In this document: in pieces, positions 52,119 to 54,347 of the stretch
How positions within the stretch are numbered: position 1 is the first letter of the stretch
Layout: each line of letters begins with the position of its first letter
Assembly (NCBI GenBank): GCA_947522735.1
Contig: CANNTZ010000010.1
Span: 1-54,347, forward strand
DNA: 54,347 nucleotides
Direction: 5' to 3'
DNA from: an uncultured Oscillospiraceae bacterium
GTDB lineage: Bacteria > Bacillota > Clostridia > Oscillospirales > Ruminococcaceae
Position numbers and translations under genes: made by a program
Notes under the pieces: model-generated
Seen by the model: the letters and a program-made list of their open reading frames with translations, nothing else
Told to the model about the DNA's origin: nothing
Databases searched by the model: none

Positions 52119-52813
52119 AAAACCGTGCCTTTCGTACTTGTTTTTGTGTCCTGACGCATCACTGCGCCGTAAATATCCTCCGCAATGGCTTCAACGGGGC
52201 GCGGCTCGCCGTCCCTTGTGCAGGAAATGCGCGTCCAGCCCAGCTTTTCCGCGGCATAGAGCGCCGCGTCATAGCATTGCGCGGCATATTTTTCGTCGCG
52301 CTCATGGATATCCCGGCGCACGCCGTCCTTGGCGCAGCGGCGCGAGAGCAGCTTTTTCGTCGTCTCCGGAGGCATATCCAGCAGCATTACCATGTCCGGC
52401 TCCGGCAATCCGAGACGGGAATATTCATAGTCGTACAGCCATTTGATGAAGCCGTCCCACTCTCCGCGCGGGAGCTTTGGCATCTGGTGGATAATGTTGG
52501 AGGTGGTGTAGCGCGCGGCGATAAAGGCCCTGCCTGCAAGATAGTCCCGCCGCCAGTCCAGCAGCCACCCGGCGCAGCGGTCCACAGCGTAAAAGCTGGA
52601 CGCGGCGTAGGCGTTGACGTCGTCCGGGCTGTCGCCGAATTCGCCGCCAAGGTACATCCTCACAAGCGTGGACGACGGCTTTTCGTAGTCCGGATAGGTC
52701 AGCGCGCGCACGCCGCCAAAGGCGTTTTCGGCGCTCAGCCGGTTGAAAAGCAGGTTCCATTGCGTGGTTTTGCCGCTTCCGTCGGTGCCCTCGAGCACAA
52801 ATAGTCGGCCCAT
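52112..52813 (-). CDS. tmk: Thymidylate kinase-like protein
   Basis: 233 aa from the ATG at 52813 (GGAAGGAT upstream); an upstream extension would run into thyX. The P-loop GTDGSGKTTQ (9-18) and a LID-like SRRCAKDGVRRDIHE region are clear. The usual DR(Y) motif reads AARYTTSN, so the aspartate is replaced by alanine. It is otherwise a dTMP kinase by length and fold cues and would make dTDP from dTMP, the product of ThyX encoded 47 bp upstream. The altered motif lowers confidence in normal catalysis. Confidence 0.83.
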   Translation of the reverse strand: MGRLFVLEGTDGSGKTTQWNLLFNRLSAENAFGGVRALTYPDYEKPSSTLVRMYLGGEFGDSPDDVNAYAASSFYAVDRCAGWLLDWRRDYLAGRAFIAARYTTSNIIHQMPKLPRGEWDGFIKWLYDYEYSRLGLPEPDMVMLLDMPPETTKKLLSRRCAKDGVRRDIHERDEKYAAQCYDAALYAAEKLGWTRISCTRDGEPRPVEAIAEDIYGAVMRQDTKTSTKGTVLC

Positions 52814-52860
52814 AAAGATCCTTCCGTAAAGGCGCTCCGCAAGGCGGAAAACGCCGGTTG

Positions 52861-53607
52861 TTATTTGTAAAGCTCGCGCATCTCCTGCATCCTTCCGCAG
52901 GACTTTGCGCCCTCGGGGCACGGCCCGTTCAGGCAGGGAGGCCCGGCCTTGGCAAAAATATGCGGCGCCGCCCCGCGCGCGAGCAGCAGCATCTGCCGCG
53001 CAACCTCGCGTATCTCCCACTGCGCGCGATTGCAGCAGCGCAGGCGGAAAAAGTGCAGCAGGCTGCGCGCGTTCATCGTCACCACCATGCGCGTATCGCA
53101 GGCGTTCGGCAGCACAAAGCGCGCGTCCTCAATCGCCGACTTTTCGGCGGCTCTGCGCTGCGCTGGGCTTGGCTCGGCGACGCCGGACAGCTTCTGCTCC
53201 ACCAGCAGCGCTGTGAGGCGGCGGTAGCTCTCGTCAAGCGCTTTCATCGTATCGTCAAATATCCTGCGCGCCTCCTCATTTTCCGCGATGGCGGGCGGTA
53301 CGATATATTCAAAGTCGTCCTTTTTCACGTAGCGCTGGCTCTGCACGCTGTAGGACGCGATGCGGTGGCGCGTGATCTGCGCGAGCAGCGAGCGCGAGAC
53401 GCCCTCTATTGCAAAGGTGAAGCTTGCATGCTCGATTGGGCTTTCGTGCCCGATATCGGCGAGCATGTTGATGAATTCCTCGGTTTTTTGCGGGGTCAGC
53501 CCTTCCATCAGCGTCAGAGCGTCCGACGGAGAATAGCATAGCTTTGCGGCAGCGGCGACCAGCTTTTCCGGCTCCGGGGTATATGACAGCAATCTTACTG
53601 TTGGCAT
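52861..53607 (-). CDS. thyX: FAD-dependent thymidylate synthase
   Basis: 248 aa from the ATG at 53607, which has GGGAG ten bases upstream; an ATG twelve codons earlier lacks a ribosome site. The ThyX motif RHRIASYSVQSQR at 80-92 (RHRxxSxxxxSxR) is intact. It methylates dUMP to dTMP using methylene-THF and FADH2. The C-terminus has a cysteine set CLNGPCPEGAKSC that may bind metal. First gene of an eight-gene operon with its own promoter, followed by the thymidylate kinase gene. Confidence 0.97.
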   Translation of the reverse strand: MPTVRLLSYTPEPEKLVAAAAKLCYSPSDALTLMEGLTPQKTEEFINMLADIGHESPIEHASFTFAIEGVSRSLLAQITRHRIASYSVQSQRYVKKDDFEYIVPPAIAENEEARRIFDDTMKALDESYRRLTALLVEQKLSGVAEPSPAQRRAAEKSAIEDARFVLPNACDTRMVVTMNARSLLHFFRLRCCNRAQWEIREVARQMLLLARGAAPHIFAKAGPPCLNGPCPEGAKSCGRMQEMRELYK

Positions 53608-53661
53608 CCTTACCTGGCTCCCTTCGTAGTCCTTGCGGCGCATGTCCGCATAGATAACTAT

Positions 53662-53690
53662 ATTATATCAAAAACAGGACGGGATGACAA
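53662..53690 (-). promoter_or_regulatory. Sigma-A promoter of the thyX-tmk-mltG operon
   Basis: On the minus strand TTGTCA (53690-53685) and TATAAT (53667-53662) are 17 bp apart, about 55 bases before the thyX start. Confidence 0.85.
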
Positions 53691-54053
53691 TATATTTAGA
53701 GTAATGAAACGCAGCGTTAAAGCATAAAAGCATGAATATTGAATCGCGACGCCATATTTTTTGATATTGCGGTGCGGCTGTAACAGACCCTCGTGCACCT
53801 CCGGCCTTTTTTGCATAAAGCTCTTTCAAGCCTCTTGCAATACGCAAAGGCCTCTTTCACGGGCGGCCTGATCCGGCATTTTGATTGCGGTTTCACGCAG
53901 CCATCGCGCTGGCGCGCAGAATATCCTGATGGTATATTATTGTGATGGGTGATATACTATTATATGTAGTGAGGGAATAAGCTGACGAAGATACGGATAA
54001 TAGTTGCACTATAATTAATAAAAAAGCGCAAAGTAATTTGTTATTTATTGTTG
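53691..54053. other. AT-richer intergenic region without a recognisable gene
   Basis: I find no gene, RNA or repeat that I can support here. The right third is AT-rich, with TATAAT-like boxes (for example at 54010-54015) lacking well-placed -35 partners. Confidence 0.5.
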
Positions 54054-54082
54054 TTTACAATTGAACGAAATGGTGGTAAAAT
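54054..54082 (+). promoter_or_regulatory. Probable promoter of the secreted protein at the right edge
   Basis: TTTACA (54054-54059) and TAAAAT (54077-54082) are spaced by 17 bp, 72 bases before the start codon. Confidence 0.65.
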
Positions 54083-54154
54083 AATAACATGGAGATATTA
54101 TCGTGTCGGGTGCGGTCGGGCCGCGCCAAGGCATAGATTCAGGGAGGTAACAAT

Positions 54155-54347
54155 ATGAAAAAGGTAATTGCGATGCTGGTCGCTGCCATTATGCTGTTCT
54201 CGGCATTAGCAGTGGCAGCGTTTGCGGCAGAGAAGATCACGATCACAGTCGATGTGTTCGACATCAGCACGAACACGATCCACCGAAACGTTGGTACCGA
54301 CACCGTAAACAAGATCAGCCACCAAATCCAGTCAGAGTGGTACCGTA
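54155..54347 (+). CDS. Secreted protein, 5' part only (cut by the window edge)
   Basis: 64 codons are visible. A classical Sec signal peptide begins MKKVIAMLVAAIMLF and ends near AVAAFA-AE, so the mature protein would start around residue 24. After it comes a short beta-looking segment (KITITVDVFDISTNTIHR). AGGGAGGT lies seven bases upstream of the ATG. The protein is probably exported; no family can be named from this fragment. Confidence 0.75.
   Translation, partial: MKKVIAMLVAAIMLFSALAVAAFAAEKITITVDVFDISTNTIHRNVGTDTVNKISHQIQSEWYR

Noticed and set aside
1..54347. CRISPR array, prophage, insertion sequence or integrase
   Set aside because: No spaced direct repeats, transposase, integrase or phage structural genes were seen on either strand.

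Overview
The window looks like a chromosomal segment of an uncultured-type Clostridia (Oscillospirales-like) bacterium. Evidence: GC-rich low-GC-phylum style genes, strong AGGAGG-type ribosome binding sites, consensus sigma-A promoters, a SAM-I (S-box) riboswitch in front of metK, an LplABC-type sugar ABC transporter without its own ATPase, an OmpR-type response regulator/kinase/HtrA set, ThyX instead of ThyA, and Clostridia-typical families (DegV, U32, DUF1846, DUF2156). This is inference from gene content; no rRNA or marker tree is available.

Layout. (1) 256-12789, minus strand: a seven-gene operon with its own promoter, encoding a secreted/membrane vWA protein, a 1133-aa tubulin/FtsZ-superfamily GTPase, two orphan proteins (703 and 204 aa), a zinc-ribbon double-GTPase-like protein, a GAP1-like (GTPase-associated) protein and a zinc-ribbon membrane protein. 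This is the most unusual locus and the best candidate for an uncharacterised system. It links an extracytoplasmic metal-ion-binding sensor domain to two different cytosolic GTPases. (2) 12980-14667: promoter, SAM riboswitch, terminator and metK. (3) 14913-24870, minus strand: an eight-gene sugar/polyol catabolic and uptake operon (two SDRs, class II aldolase, 2-hydroxyacid dehydrogenase, two permeases, lipoprotein, FAD oxidoreductase) plus a DeoR regulator, with a divergent FGGY kinase (25050-26513). Related TGTTCA motifs occur near both promoters. (4) 26853-28789: an AraC regulator and a Gfo/Idh/MocA oxidoreductase. (5) 28884-35953: an envelope-stress block (response regulator, histidine kinase, HtrA protease), then ychF and a second HtrA. 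(6) 36057-42250, minus: a Cys-rich conserved hypothetical, pcrA, a DUF1846 protein and a second Gfo/Idh/MocA enzyme. (7) 42813-45983, plus: a sedoheptulokinase-like kinase, a membrane-anchored XRE regulator and a DegV protein. (8) 46061-53607, minus: U32 protein, mltG, 5-formyl-THF cyclo-ligase, DJ-1-like protein, GNAT, DUF2156, dTMP kinase and thyX. (9) The start of a secreted protein runs off the right edge.

How the parts fit: blocks 2 and 5-8 are mostly housekeeping (methyl donor synthesis, secretion quality control, DNA repair, folate/thymidylate, cell wall). Block 3 is a self-contained accessory catabolic locus that reads visibly less GC-rich than its surroundings. Several intergenic stretches are rich in inverted repeats and may hold dispersed repeats or noncoding RNAs. 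Repeat copy number and homology could not be checked here.
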